A DNA stretch of 19,900 nt from an uncultured Campylobacter sp. (GTDB lineage: Bacteria > Campylobacterota > Campylobacteria > Campylobacterales > Campylobacteraceae): contig CALCKS010000002.1 of assembly GCA_937965895.1 (NCBI GenBank), forward strand, positions 1 through 19,900. The letters run 5' to 3'. Both the position numbers and the translations under genes were made by a program. This document shows positions 13,376-19,900 of this stretch, piece by piece (the stretch's first letter is position 1; each line of letters starts with the position of its first letter). The notes beneath the pieces are model-generated. The model was not told the DNA's origin. It searched no databases and worked only from the letters and a program-made list of their open reading frames with translations.

Positions 13376-14143
13376 ATGGACTTTGACTTCGGCGTTACGG
13401 CGTATTTGATATTTTTTGCGGCGGCGTTTGCGGCTGGCTTCGTCGACGCGATTGCCGGCGGCGGCGGACTGATCGCGCTACCCACGATCATGGCGATGGG
13501 CGTACCGCCTCACATGGCGCTAGCGACGAACAAGCTTCAAGGCACTTTCGGTAGCTTCACGGCGGCGCTAAATTTCGCCCGAAAAGGCATGATAAATTTC
13601 CGCGAAGTTTTTATCGGCATTGTTTTTACATTTATCGGCGCGTGCGTCGGCACGGTGCTTATTTTGTTTTTGAGCGCCGAGTTTTTGCGCATTATTATCC
13701 CGTTTTGTTTGATAGCGATTTTCCTTTATACGCTTTTGATGCCAAAAGTCGGCGACGAGGATAGGGCTGCCCGAATGAACGCACGAGCCTTTTACATGAT
13801 ATTTGGCCTAATTTTAGGCTTTTACGACGGATTTTTCGGGCCTGGAGCGGGCAGTTTTTGGACGTTTGCGATGGTTGCGCTCATCGGGCTAAATATGAAA
13901 AAAGCCGTCGCGCATACGAAAATCCTAAATTTTACCAGCAACATCGTCTCTCTAGCCGTTTTCATCGCGGGCGGACAGATACTTTGGACGGTTGGGCTTT
14001 TGATGGGCGTCGGGCAGGTTTTGGGCGCGTACTTTGGCTCAAATATGGTCATAAAAAAGGACGTTAAATTTGTTAGGGTCGTGTTTTTGGCCGTCGTGGG
14101 CGCGACGATACTAAAGCTTGTTTACGATAGATTTTTCGCGTAA
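13376..14143 (+). CDS. TauE/SafE (TSUP) family membrane permease
   Basis: The chosen start gives 255 residues. The ATG at 13376 is preferred because GAAGGGG lies six bases before it and the frame then starts MDFDFGVTAYLIFF directly before the first membrane helix. There are about eight hydrophobic segments. The first repeat has AAGFVDAIAGGGGLIALPTI, then GVPPHMALATNKLQGTFGS, and the second has GFYDGFFGPGAGSFW with AHTKILNFTSNIVSL. This paired G-rich motif is the mark of the TauE/SafE (YfcA) family, inner-membrane exporters or importers of sulfur-containing or organic anions. The substrate is not evident and no sulfur-metabolism genes are adjacent. It appears to be a single-gene unit. Confidence 0.9.
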   Translation: MDFDFGVTAYLIFFAAAFAAGFVDAIAGGGGLIALPTIMAMGVPPHMALATNKLQGTFGSFTAALNFARKGMINFREVFIGIVFTFIGACVGTVLILFLSAEFLRIIIPFCLIAIFLYTLLMPKVGDEDRAARMNARAFYMIFGLILGFYDGFFGPGAGSFWTFAMVALIGLNMKKAVAHTKILNFTSNIVSLAVFIAGGQILWTVGLLMGVGQVLGAYFGSNMVIKKDVKFVRVVFLAVVGATILKLVYDRFFA

Positions 14144-14167
14144 GCGCTGACTTTAAAAAACGACGTC

Positions 14168-14208
14168 AAAATTTGGGCTAAATTTTACAAAAAAGCTAAA
14201 ATTTGGGC
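14168..14208 (+). repeat. Two direct copies of AAAATTTGGGC upstream of atpB
   Basis: The 11-base sequence AAAATTTGGGC occurs at 14168-14178 and again at 14198-14208, exactly 30 bases apart. It may be simple spacer sequence built on the common AAATTT hexamer, or a repeated binding site about three helical turns apart. Confidence 0.4.
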
Positions 14209-14251
14209 AAAATTTGAGGTAAGCTTAAAAAACTTTTAACGTTTATTTGGA

Positions 14252-14257
14252 TAAAAT
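14252..14257 (+). promoter_or_regulatory. Predicted -10 element (TAAAAT) for atpB
   Basis: TAAAAT preceded by the T-rich GTTTATTTGGA lies 34 bases before the atpB ATG. Confidence 0.45.
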
Positions 14258-14290
14258 TGGCGTTAAATTTCATAAATCTAAGGTTAATCC

Positions 14291-14998
14291 ATGCAAGAAA
14301 ATTTGTTTTTGTTTACAGGTTGGATCGCTTCTTTGTTTACCGACAACGAGCACGTTATCCACGCGGTAAATTATGCGGGACATCTCGTTTTAGTTGCGAT
14401 TATCGTGCTTATCGTGGCAAAATTTGCAACTAAAAATTTGCAACTCGTACCTCGCGGAACGCAAAACATCCTCGAAGCGTATTTAGAAGGCGTCGTATCC
14501 ATGGGCAAGGACGTGCTAGGCAGCGAAGCGCTATCTAGAAAATACCTACCGCTAGTCGCCACCATCGGTTTGATCGTATTTGTAAGTAACATAATAGGCA
14601 TAATACCTGGATTTGAGGCTCCGACCTCGAGCTTAAATTTGACCCTTACTCTAGCGCTCGTAGTTTTCGTGTTTTACCACTACGAGGGTATCCGCGTAAA
14701 CGGCGTGGTTAAGTATTTTGCTCACTTCATGGGGCCTAATAAATGGCTAGCTCCGATAATGTTTATCGTCGAGATCGTTTCACATTTATCTCGCGTCGTA
14801 TCGCTTTCTTTCCGACTTTTCGGTAACATCAAGGGCGATGATTTGTTCCTTTTGGTCGTGCTTGCTCTTGCGTCTTACGCTGCACTTCCGGCGTTTGTCT
14901 TGCTTACGTTTATGGCGTGCTTGCAAACATTTATCTTTATGATTCTTACCTACGTGTATCTTGCCGGCGCGATTTTGATCAGCCACGACGAGCACTAA
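14291..14998 (+). CDS. atpB: F0F1 ATP synthase subunit a
   Basis: This 235-residue inner-membrane protein has five to six hydrophobic segments. The family hallmark SLSFRLFGN contains the essential arginine (R175) that faces the c-ring and drives proton transfer, followed by the last-helix motif ACLQTFIFMILTYVYL with Q212. SNIIGIIPGFEAPTSSLNL is the usual aH4-region motif. Length is normal. The gene stands alone, without the other atp genes, as is common in Campylobacter, where atpB is separate from the atpFHAGDC operon. The ATG has AAGG nine bases upstream. Downstream a weak GC-rich hairpin may end the transcript. Confidence 0.96.
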   Translation: MQENLFLFTGWIASLFTDNEHVIHAVNYAGHLVLVAIIVLIVAKFATKNLQLVPRGTQNILEAYLEGVVSMGKDVLGSEALSRKYLPLVATIGLIVFVSNIIGIIPGFEAPTSSLNLTLTLALVVFVFYHYEGIRVNGVVKYFAHFMGPNKWLAPIMFIVEIVSHLSRVVSLSFRLFGNIKGDDLFLLVVLALASYAALPAFVLLTFMACLQTFIFMILTYVYLAGAILISHDEH

Positions 14999-15011
14999 AA
15001 TTTAAATTTAC

Positions 15012-15060
15012 GCGTCCGCTAGCTAAAATACGCTAAAAATCGGCGGGCGCAACCCCTTCT
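15012..15060 (+). terminator. Weak candidate terminator after atpB
   Basis: GCGTCCGC (15012-15019) pairs with GCGGGCGC (15043-15050) over 8 bp with one G-U pair. The loop is 23 bases and the tail only moderately T-rich (TTCTTTTT after a C-run at 15053-15056). Confidence 0.35.
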
Positions 15061-15088
15061 TTTTATCTAACTTAAATAAAAATCCTGC

Positions 15089-15094
15089 TAAAAT
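15089..15094 (+). promoter_or_regulatory. Predicted -10 element (TAAAAT) for gatB
   Basis: CTGCTAAAATAAG lies 30 bases before the gatB ATG, with T-rich sequence upstream (CTTTTTATCTAA). Confidence 0.45.
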
Positions 15095-15124
15095 AAGCCC
15101 TAAATTTTAAATAAAAGGCAAATT

Positions 15125-16546
15125 ATGTTTGAAGTCGTTATCGGGCTTGAGGTTCACACCCAGCTTAATACAAAAACTAAAATTTTCTGCTCTTGCTCTA
15201 CGAGCTTCGGCGATGAGGCAAATACGCACGTTTGTCCGACTTGCCTAGCGTTACCTGGATCTTTGCCGGTGCTAAACAAAGAAGCCGTGAGAAAGGCGAT
15301 AAGCTTTGGCGCGGCGGTAAATGCGACTATAAATAAACGCTCGGTTTTTAACCGTAAAAATTACTTTTACCCAGACCTTCCAAAAGCTTATCAAATTTCG
15401 CAGTTTGAGATACCGATAGTGGAAAAAGGCGAGCTTTTTATCGACGTAAACGGCGAGAAAAAACGCATCGGTATCACTCGCGCGCACCTTGAGGAGGACG
15501 CGGGCAAAAACATTCACGAGAGCGGACAGAGTCTAGTCGATCTAAACCGTGCTGGCACACCGCTGCTTGAGATCGTGAGCGAGCCTGATCTGCGCAGCTC
15601 CGACGAGGCGGTTGCATATCTAAAAAAACTGCACTCGATTTTGAGATTTTTAAACATCAGCGATGCTAATATGCAAGAGGGAAGCTTCCGCTGCGACGCT
15701 AACGTAAGCATCCGTCCAAAAGGCGACAGCAAGCTTTATACGCGCGTCGAGATTAAAAATTTAAACTCGTTTAGATTTATCCAAAAAGCGATCGACTATG
15801 AGGTCGAGCGTCAAAGCGCGGCGTGGGAAGACGGTAAATACGACGAGGAAGTTTATCAAGAAACGCGCCTTTTTGATACCGTAAATTTAGTTACGCGCTC
15901 TATGCGAGGCAAGGAAGATAGCGCCGAGTATAGATATTTCCCCGATCCTGATCTGTTGCCCGTCGAGATCCCGGAGGAGATGTATAACGAAGCAATCAAG
16001 ATCCCGGAGCTTGCCGAACAAAAGGTTGCTAGATACGGGCGCGAGCTTGGCGTAAAAGAGGATGATGCGCTGATTTTAACGAGCAGCGTGGAGACGGCGA
16101 AGTATTTCGAAGAGCTAGTGGAAGCAAAAATATCGCCGAAACTGGCTGTTACATGGCTAATTGTCGAGCTTTTGGGGCGTCTTAAAAACGGCGCTACGAT
16201 CGAGACATCACCCGTAAATTCGGCTAAGATGATAGAGCTTTTGCGCCGCATAGAAGACGGTACGATAAGTGCTAAAGCGGCAAAAGAGGTGCTTGACTAT
16301 CTCATGGAAAACGACGAGAGCGTGGACGGCGTCATCGAAAAATTGGGATTAAAACAAGTCAGCGACGACTCGGCTATCGTGGCGATAATAGATCAAATTT
16401 TAAGCGCGAACGCCGATAAGGTAGCCGAGTATAAGAGCGGCAAGGATAAGCTTTTTGGATTTTTCGTCGGTCAGACGATGAAAGAGGGCAAAGGCGCGTT
16501 TAACCCCGCAAAAGTAAATGAGCTTTTGAAAGCTAAGCTGGGATAA
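15125..16546 (+). CDS. gatB: Aspartyl/glutamyl-tRNA(Asn/Gln) amidotransferase subunit B
   Basis: This is a 473-residue protein. The catalytic N-terminal domain begins VIGLEVHTQLNTKTK. C22, C24, C37 and C40 (FCSCS, then VCPTC) form the zinc site, and NRKNYFYPDLPKAYQISQFE is the typical GatB motif. LNRAGTPLLEIVSEPDLRS and GSFRCDANVSIRP are further hallmarks, and the last 140 residues are the GatB/YqeY helical tail, ending FNPAKVNELLKAKLG. GatB activates the misacylated glutamate (or aspartate) on tRNA-Gln (tRNA-Asn), with ammonia supplied by GatA. Campylobacter lacks a glutaminyl-tRNA synthetase pathway and needs this enzyme. The ATG has AAAAGG upstream. gatA and gatC are not in the window. Confidence 0.97.
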   Translation: MFEVVIGLEVHTQLNTKTKIFCSCSTSFGDEANTHVCPTCLALPGSLPVLNKEAVRKAISFGAAVNATINKRSVFNRKNYFYPDLPKAYQISQFEIPIVEKGELFIDVNGEKKRIGITRAHLEEDAGKNIHESGQSLVDLNRAGTPLLEIVSEPDLRSSDEAVAYLKKLHSILRFLNISDANMQEGSFRCDANVSIRPKGDSKLYTRVEIKNLNSFRFIQKAIDYEVERQSAAWEDGKYDEEVYQETRLFDTVNLVTRSMRGKEDSAEYRYFPDPDLLPVEIPEEMYNEAIKIPELAEQKVARYGRELGVKEDDALILTSSVETAKYFEELVEAKISPKLAVTWLIVELLGRLKNGATIETSPVNSAKMIELLRRIEDGTISAKAAKEVLDYLMENDESVDGVIEKLGLKQVSDDSAIVAIIDQILSANADKVAEYKSGKDKLFGFFVGQTMKEGKGAFNPAKVNELLKAKLG

Positions 16547-17117
16547 ATTCGAATTTGTATCGTCGTTTCGGCGCTTAAATTTTGCTTTTTCAGGCGCGAC
16601 CTTTTTGCGCTAAATTTGACTTTGGACGAGCTTTCGGAGTTAAATTTTTCGCTCGTTTTCGGTTAAATTTATGGGTTTTGCAGGGGCAGGAAAGGCCAGA
16701 TTTGACAAAAACGGGTCGAATTTGTCTCTCAAATTTATCGTCTCACGGTTTAAAACCCCAAATACGGTGCCGTAAAGCCGCCTAAATCGGTAAAAACACA
16801 AATATTAAGTGCGCTTTATTTTGCATAAAGTCGGTATCGGCAAAATTCTAGCTTTTAAACCGAGCTTAAATTTAACGAGCTTTGCGAGACCGCGAGCGGC
16901 GTGAACAAATGGCGTAATTTTAGCATTTCAGCAGTTAAATCTGCTTTGCGACCGCTTTAAATTTTGGCTTTCTTGGACGTCGGTAGCAATAAATTTAAAA
17001 TGCTTTTAGCGCATCGGAGATCAAATTTTGCAAAAGAGTAGCGCTAAATTTCATTAAAAGCGAAGTAAGCCGAGCAAATTTAGCTAAAATAAACGTAAAT
17101 CACAAAAAAGAGAAAAA
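16547..17117. other. 571-base gene-free spacer between gatB and gpsA
   Basis: I see no convincing gene here. The longest frame, 67 codons at 16582-16785, has no good ribosome-binding site and no recognisable protein pattern. The stretch is full of AAATTT/TAAATTT words, lacks tRNA-like cloverleaf features, and contains a likely gpsA promoter TAAAAT at 17085-17090. It may be a decayed gene or hold a small RNA, but nothing in it decides this. Confidence 0.5.
17085..17090 (+). promoter_or_regulatory. Predicted -10 element (TAAAAT) for gpsA
   Basis: AGCTAAAATAAAC lies 27 bases before the gpsA ATG. The context resembles the TAAAAT box before gatB. Confidence 0.4.
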
Positions 17118-18008
17118 ATGAAAATAGCCATCATCGGAGCGGGAAAGTGGGGCAGCGCGCTTTTTCACGCGCTTTCGCAAAAAAACGACTGCGTTATCAG
17201 CTCGCGTAGGCAGCTTGAGGGCGCGCATTTCGTGAGCCTAGACGAGGCGCTAAAGCGCGATTTGCTCGTCGTTGCCATACCTTCTCAGTCTGTTAGCGGT
17301 TGGCTAAAAGAGTATTTTAAAAACTTCGGACAGAAAATTTTGGTCGCCTCAAAAGGTATTGAGACTTCGAGTTTACGATTTTTAGACGAGATTTACGAGC
17401 AGCATGTAGATGCGGCAAATTTAGCCTTTCTGTCGGGTCCGAGCTTTGCTAAAGAGATACAAAATAACCTTCCGTGCGCGCTCGTGATAAACTCCAAAAA
17501 CGAAGCCCTTGCCCGCGAGATTTCAGCGCTTTTCCCGCAAAATATCAAAGCCTACGCCAGCAGCGACGTTATCGGAGCTGAGATCGCAGGCGCATACAAA
17601 AACGTCATCGCCATCGCAGGCGGTATCTGCGACGGGCTCGGGCTTGGTAACAGCGCTCGCGCCAGCCTTATTTCGCGCGGACTTGTCGAGATGGCGAGGT
17701 TTGGCGAGCATTTCGGCGCGCAACATCAGACGTTTTTGGGTCTTAGCGGCGCGGGTGATCTATTTCTCACGGCTTCGTCTGTACTATCGCGCAACTACCG
17801 CGTGGGACTGGGGCTTGCTAAAAACGAGAGTCTAAATAAAATCCTAAACGATCTAGGCGAAGTCGCCGAGGGTGTGGATACCTCGTACGCGATAGAAAAG
17901 ATCGCCGCCGGTAAGGGCATCTATACGCCGATAGTAAACGAGGTCACGGCGATGCTACGCGGTAAAGACGTGCAGGAAAGCCTGAGAGATCTACTAAGTA
18001 AAAAATAA
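17118..18008 (+). CDS. gpsA: NAD(P)+-dependent glycerol-3-phosphate dehydrogenase
   Basis: This 296-residue cytosolic enzyme begins with the dinucleotide-binding motif IIGAGKWGSAL (residues 5-15). VASKGIE (76-82) and FLSGPSFAKEI (104-114) are the usual GpsA motifs. The catalytic lysine K161 lies in IAGAYKNVIAIAGGICDGLG, followed by NSARASLISRGL, GLSGAGDLFLT and SRNYRVG. The reaction reduces dihydroxyacetone phosphate to sn-glycerol-3-phosphate, the backbone of phospholipids. Length is at the short end of the family (about 295-340). The ATG has AGAG only weakly matching the ribosome-binding site. gatB followed by gpsA is the known Campylobacter order. Confidence 0.96.
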   Translation: MKIAIIGAGKWGSALFHALSQKNDCVISSRRQLEGAHFVSLDEALKRDLLVVAIPSQSVSGWLKEYFKNFGQKILVASKGIETSSLRFLDEIYEQHVDAANLAFLSGPSFAKEIQNNLPCALVINSKNEALAREISALFPQNIKAYASSDVIGAEIAGAYKNVIAIAGGICDGLGLGNSARASLISRGLVEMARFGEHFGAQHQTFLGLSGAGDLFLTASSVLSRNYRVGLGLAKNESLNKILNDLGEVAEGVDTSYAIEKIAAGKGIYTPIVNEVTAMLRGKDVQESLRDLLSKK

Positions 18009-18219
18009 AATTTGGTTTAAAGTCGTGCATTTTGCGGAGGCTCGCAGCTGCTATAAAATTTGAAAATTTGACGGCGGACAGTGGTTTTTAAATAGCTGGC
18101 TTCTTTGGCTTGTTTAAATAATCCAAATTCGCCGAATTTTTATGCTAGATTTGGATTTAAAGCGCCGTAAAATTTGGATTCTGGCTAGTATTTAGTCTGT
18201 TTAAGTATAAAAATACAAT

Positions 18220-18789
18220 TTATGTCGTCAATTTAAATCTAACCAAATTTGCCGAGTCGGCTTTTTCTTTTAGTTCTTTTGAGCCAAATCTTAAAATAAT
18301 TTTATTACCCGAAACTGCGGATAGCGATAGCAAAAAGACATCTATCTGCGCGTCGTCATTCGTGCATTTTATCTCTAAAATATTTCTCCAGCCCTTGCAA
18401 ATGCGAAATCCCGTATGCTCGCGAGCGCTCGTATCAAATATAAAAATAGAATTTAAATCAAATTTCGCTCCGCTAAAGGCTATTAAGTTTTTGTTTGTTA
18501 CGTATAAGCCTTTGTGGATCAAATTTGCAATAAAAATATGCATCAATAACATGCAAAAAATAACAAAAATAGCAGCGCAAACCTTTAAAAATAGGCTTTG
18601 ATTGGCAAAGTCTTTAGTTATTACCGTATATATAAATACCGCTATACAAAACACGGCAAATATAAATTGAATAAAAAGATTTTTAATGTGTTTTTCCTTA
18701 TATTTACATAAAATATACTCGTCTTTATCTAGCTTGATATCGTTTTTTGATGGGATATTTATAGCACAATTAATATCTAAATTTATCAA
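18220..18789 (-). CDS. Small two-helix membrane protein, possibly PH-like
   Basis: I do not firmly recognise this 189-residue protein. The start is TTG at 18789, supported by AAAAGGG five bases upstream, and there is no ATG near. Two adjacent hydrophobic segments (about residues 38-60 and 69-92) are followed by a beta-rich part with GLYVTNKNLIAFSGAKFDLN. That run is like the second half of bacterial PH-like domains (YdbS/YdbT type), in which a membrane hairpin precedes such a barrel. Codons and composition are A/T-richer than the neighbours (many ATA/TTA), which might reflect horizontal gain. It is transcribed away from the GH3 gene. A TATAAT box at 18830-18835 (minus strand) may be its promoter. 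Confidence 0.65.
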   Translation of the reverse strand: MINLDINCAINIPSKNDIKLDKDEYILCKYKEKHIKNLFIQFIFAVFCIAVFIYTVITKDFANQSLFLKVCAAIFVIFCMLLMHIFIANLIHKGLYVTNKNLIAFSGAKFDLNSIFIFDTSAREHTGFRICKGWRNILEIKCTNDDAQIDVFLLSLSAVSGNKIILRFGSKELKEKADSANLVRFKLTT

Positions 18790-18829
18790 ATATGCCCTTT
18801 TGACTAAATTTTAAACAATATTTTCAAAA

Positions 18830-18835
18830 ATTATA
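18830..18835 (-). promoter_or_regulatory. Predicted -10 element (TATAAT) for the minus-strand membrane protein
   Basis: On the minus strand a perfect TATAAT lies about 40 bases before the TTG start. A closer TAAAAT (18808-18813) would place the transcript start on the Shine-Dalgarno sequence and is less likely. Confidence 0.4.
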
Positions 18836-18943
18836 TCAAATATTTTATTAATGCCAATCTAAATTTACGAGCGATCAGTCGCGAAAAGCGCCTAATAGCA
18901 CCTAAACCCCGTTTCAAAGTCCTTAAATTTATCCAAAATAATG

Positions 18944-18949
18944 TAAAAT
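18944..18949 (+). promoter_or_regulatory. Predicted -10 element (TAAAAT) for the GH3 gene
   Basis: ATGTAAAATCCG lies 25 bases before ATG 18975, with AAAGGAA as ribosome-binding site between them. Confidence 0.4.
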
Positions 18950-18974
18950 CCGCAAAAACAAAAAAAGGAAAAAT

Positions 18975-19900
18975 ATGAAAAAATTTATCGCAGCGCTTTT
19001 TTCGGCGCTATTTTTGGCGGGTTTGCCGACCGTGCTAAATGCCGCGCCGCAAATGCAAGAAAAGCCGACTCTTCGCAAAATGATAGCTCAAATGATAATG
19101 GTAAGCTTTAACGGCTCTGATCCCAAAACTGCAAAAGAAGCCGTCTCGGAGGCTAAATATCAGCGTTTCGGCGGCGTGATGCTGCTTGGTAAAAATATCT
19201 CGGACAAAAAAAATCTCACGGCGCTAACAAGCGCATTTAAAGAGGCGCAAGAGGGCATTTTTGTCGCTATTGACGAGGAGGGTGGGCAGATTACGAGATT
19301 TAAGGAAAAAAGCGAATTTGAGACCTTTATCTCGGCGCAAAAAGTAGCAAAAACGCTCGATTTAGCCGCTGCGGGCGAGCTTTACGCTAAGATGGCGCAA
19401 CAGCTAAAAGACGTCGGCGTAAACGTAAATTTCGCTCCCGTGGCCGACGTGCTAAATCCAAAATCCACGATCATCGGCTCGCGCGGTAGGGCGTTTAGTA
19501 CCGATATAGACGAGGTTTCGCTGTATGCGAGCGAGTTTATGAAGGCCTCGCAAGCTCGCGGCGTTATAGCGGCGATGAAGCACTTCCCCGGTCACGGCAA
19601 CGTCGAGGCCGACAGTCACACTGCCAAGGTCGTGATCGAAAAATTCGACTATGCCGAGCTTAAGCCGTATTTTGACGCGGTTCGCAAAAACGAAGCCAAG
19701 ATGATAATGGTCGGCCACATCTACCTCATGCAGCGCGACTCTGAGCTGCCGGCCTCGCTCTCGCCGGCGATCATCGACGGCTTGCTGCGCGGTGAGCTCA
19801 AATTTGACGGCGTAGTCATCAGCGACGATATGCTCATGGGTGGACTAAAGGACTTTACGCTGCAAGAAAAGGTGATAAACTTTATCAACGCAGGCGGCGA
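18975..19900 (+). CDS. nagZ: GH3 beta-N-acetylhexosaminidase (NagZ-type), 5' part
   Basis: The frame is open from ATG 18975 (AAAGGAA nearby) to the window end, 308 codons, so the gene is cut on the right. Residues 1-23 form a Sec signal peptide (MKKFIAALFSALFLAGLPTV, cut near NAA-AP). Then come the GH3 family hallmarks: MIAQMIMVSFNGSDP, GGVMLLGKNI, FVAIDEEGGQITR, VNFAPVADVL, KHFPGHGN (202-209) with DSH (213-215), and VISDDMLMGG (281-290). KHFPGHG with DSH is the NagZ-specific motif in which the D-H dyad serves as acid/base. NagZ removes N-acetylglucosamine from muropeptides during wall recycling. Unlike the cytosolic enterobacterial enzyme, this one should act in the periplasm. The catalytic nucleophile should be D284 in VISDDM. 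Confidence 0.9.
   Translation, partial: MKKFIAALFSALFLAGLPTVLNAAPQMQEKPTLRKMIAQMIMVSFNGSDPKTAKEAVSEAKYQRFGGVMLLGKNISDKKNLTALTSAFKEAQEGIFVAIDEEGGQITRFKEKSEFETFISAQKVAKTLDLAAAGELYAKMAQQLKDVGVNVNFAPVADVLNPKSTIIGSRGRAFSTDIDEVSLYASEFMKASQARGVIAAMKHFPGHGNVEADSHTAKVVIEKFDYAELKPYFDAVRKNEAKMIMVGHIYLMQRDSELPASLSPAIIDGLLRGELKFDGVVISDDMLMGGLKDFTLQEKVINFINAGG

Noticed and set aside
16582..16785. 67-codon frame between gatB and gpsA
   Set aside because: There is no ribosome-binding site and no recognisable domain, and the composition matches the surrounding AAATTT-rich spacer.

Overview
The window looks like a chromosomal segment of a Campylobacter, probably one of the higher-GC species (the rectus/showae/curvus/concisus type). 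This is an inference. It rests on the flagellar gene sequences and orders (flaG-fliD-fliS-small gene, and unknown gene-rsmD-flgI-flgJ-flgM-flgN-flgK), a stand-alone atpB, a gatB-gpsA neighbourhood, T-rich/TAAAAT-type promoters, and a very dense AAATTT hexamer in the spacers.

Layout. 1-399: 3' end of an M20-family metallopeptidase, with a terminator. 594-1436: a secreted, cysteine-rich Sel1-repeat (Hcp-like) gene broken by one in-frame TAG. 1673-1882: a PhnA/YjdM C-terminal-domain protein. 1943-2539: an unrecognised membrane-anchored protein. About 2579-2899: RNase P RNA. 3118-3534 (minus): a possible SUKH-like protein. 3606-6322 (minus): flaG-fliD-fliS-fliT-like operon with a good sigma-28 promoter upstream and a terminator downstream. 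6470-11436 (plus): unknown gene, rsmD, flgI, flgJ, flgM, flgN, flgK, with a sigma-54 promoter before flgI and a sigma-28 promoter before flgM. 11491-12252: TIGR02757/DUF2400 protein. 12389-12937: periplasmic Cu/Zn superoxide dismutase. 13376-14143: TauE/SafE permease. 14291-14998: ATP synthase subunit a. 15125-16546: GatB. 17118-18008: GpsA. 18220-18789 (minus): a small membrane protein. 18975-end: a secreted GH3 (NagZ-type) glycosidase that runs off the window.

The flagellar block holds two sets back to back: filament cap, FlaG and FliS on the minus strand, and P-ring, rod-binding, anti-sigma, chaperone and hook-junction genes on the plus strand. The promoters fit the known Campylobacter hierarchy: RpoN makes basal-body and hook parts, then FliA, once FlgM has been exported, makes late parts.

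The most interesting signal is a recurring leader design. At flgI, flgN and the TIGR02757 gene an inverted repeat places the Shine-Dalgarno sequence and the A of the ATG in its 3' arm. At flgI and the TIGR02757 gene the predicted transcription start lies just past the 5' arm, so only read-through mRNA would fold the ribosome-blocking hairpin. I saw no CRISPR array, insertion sequence, prophage or tRNA.
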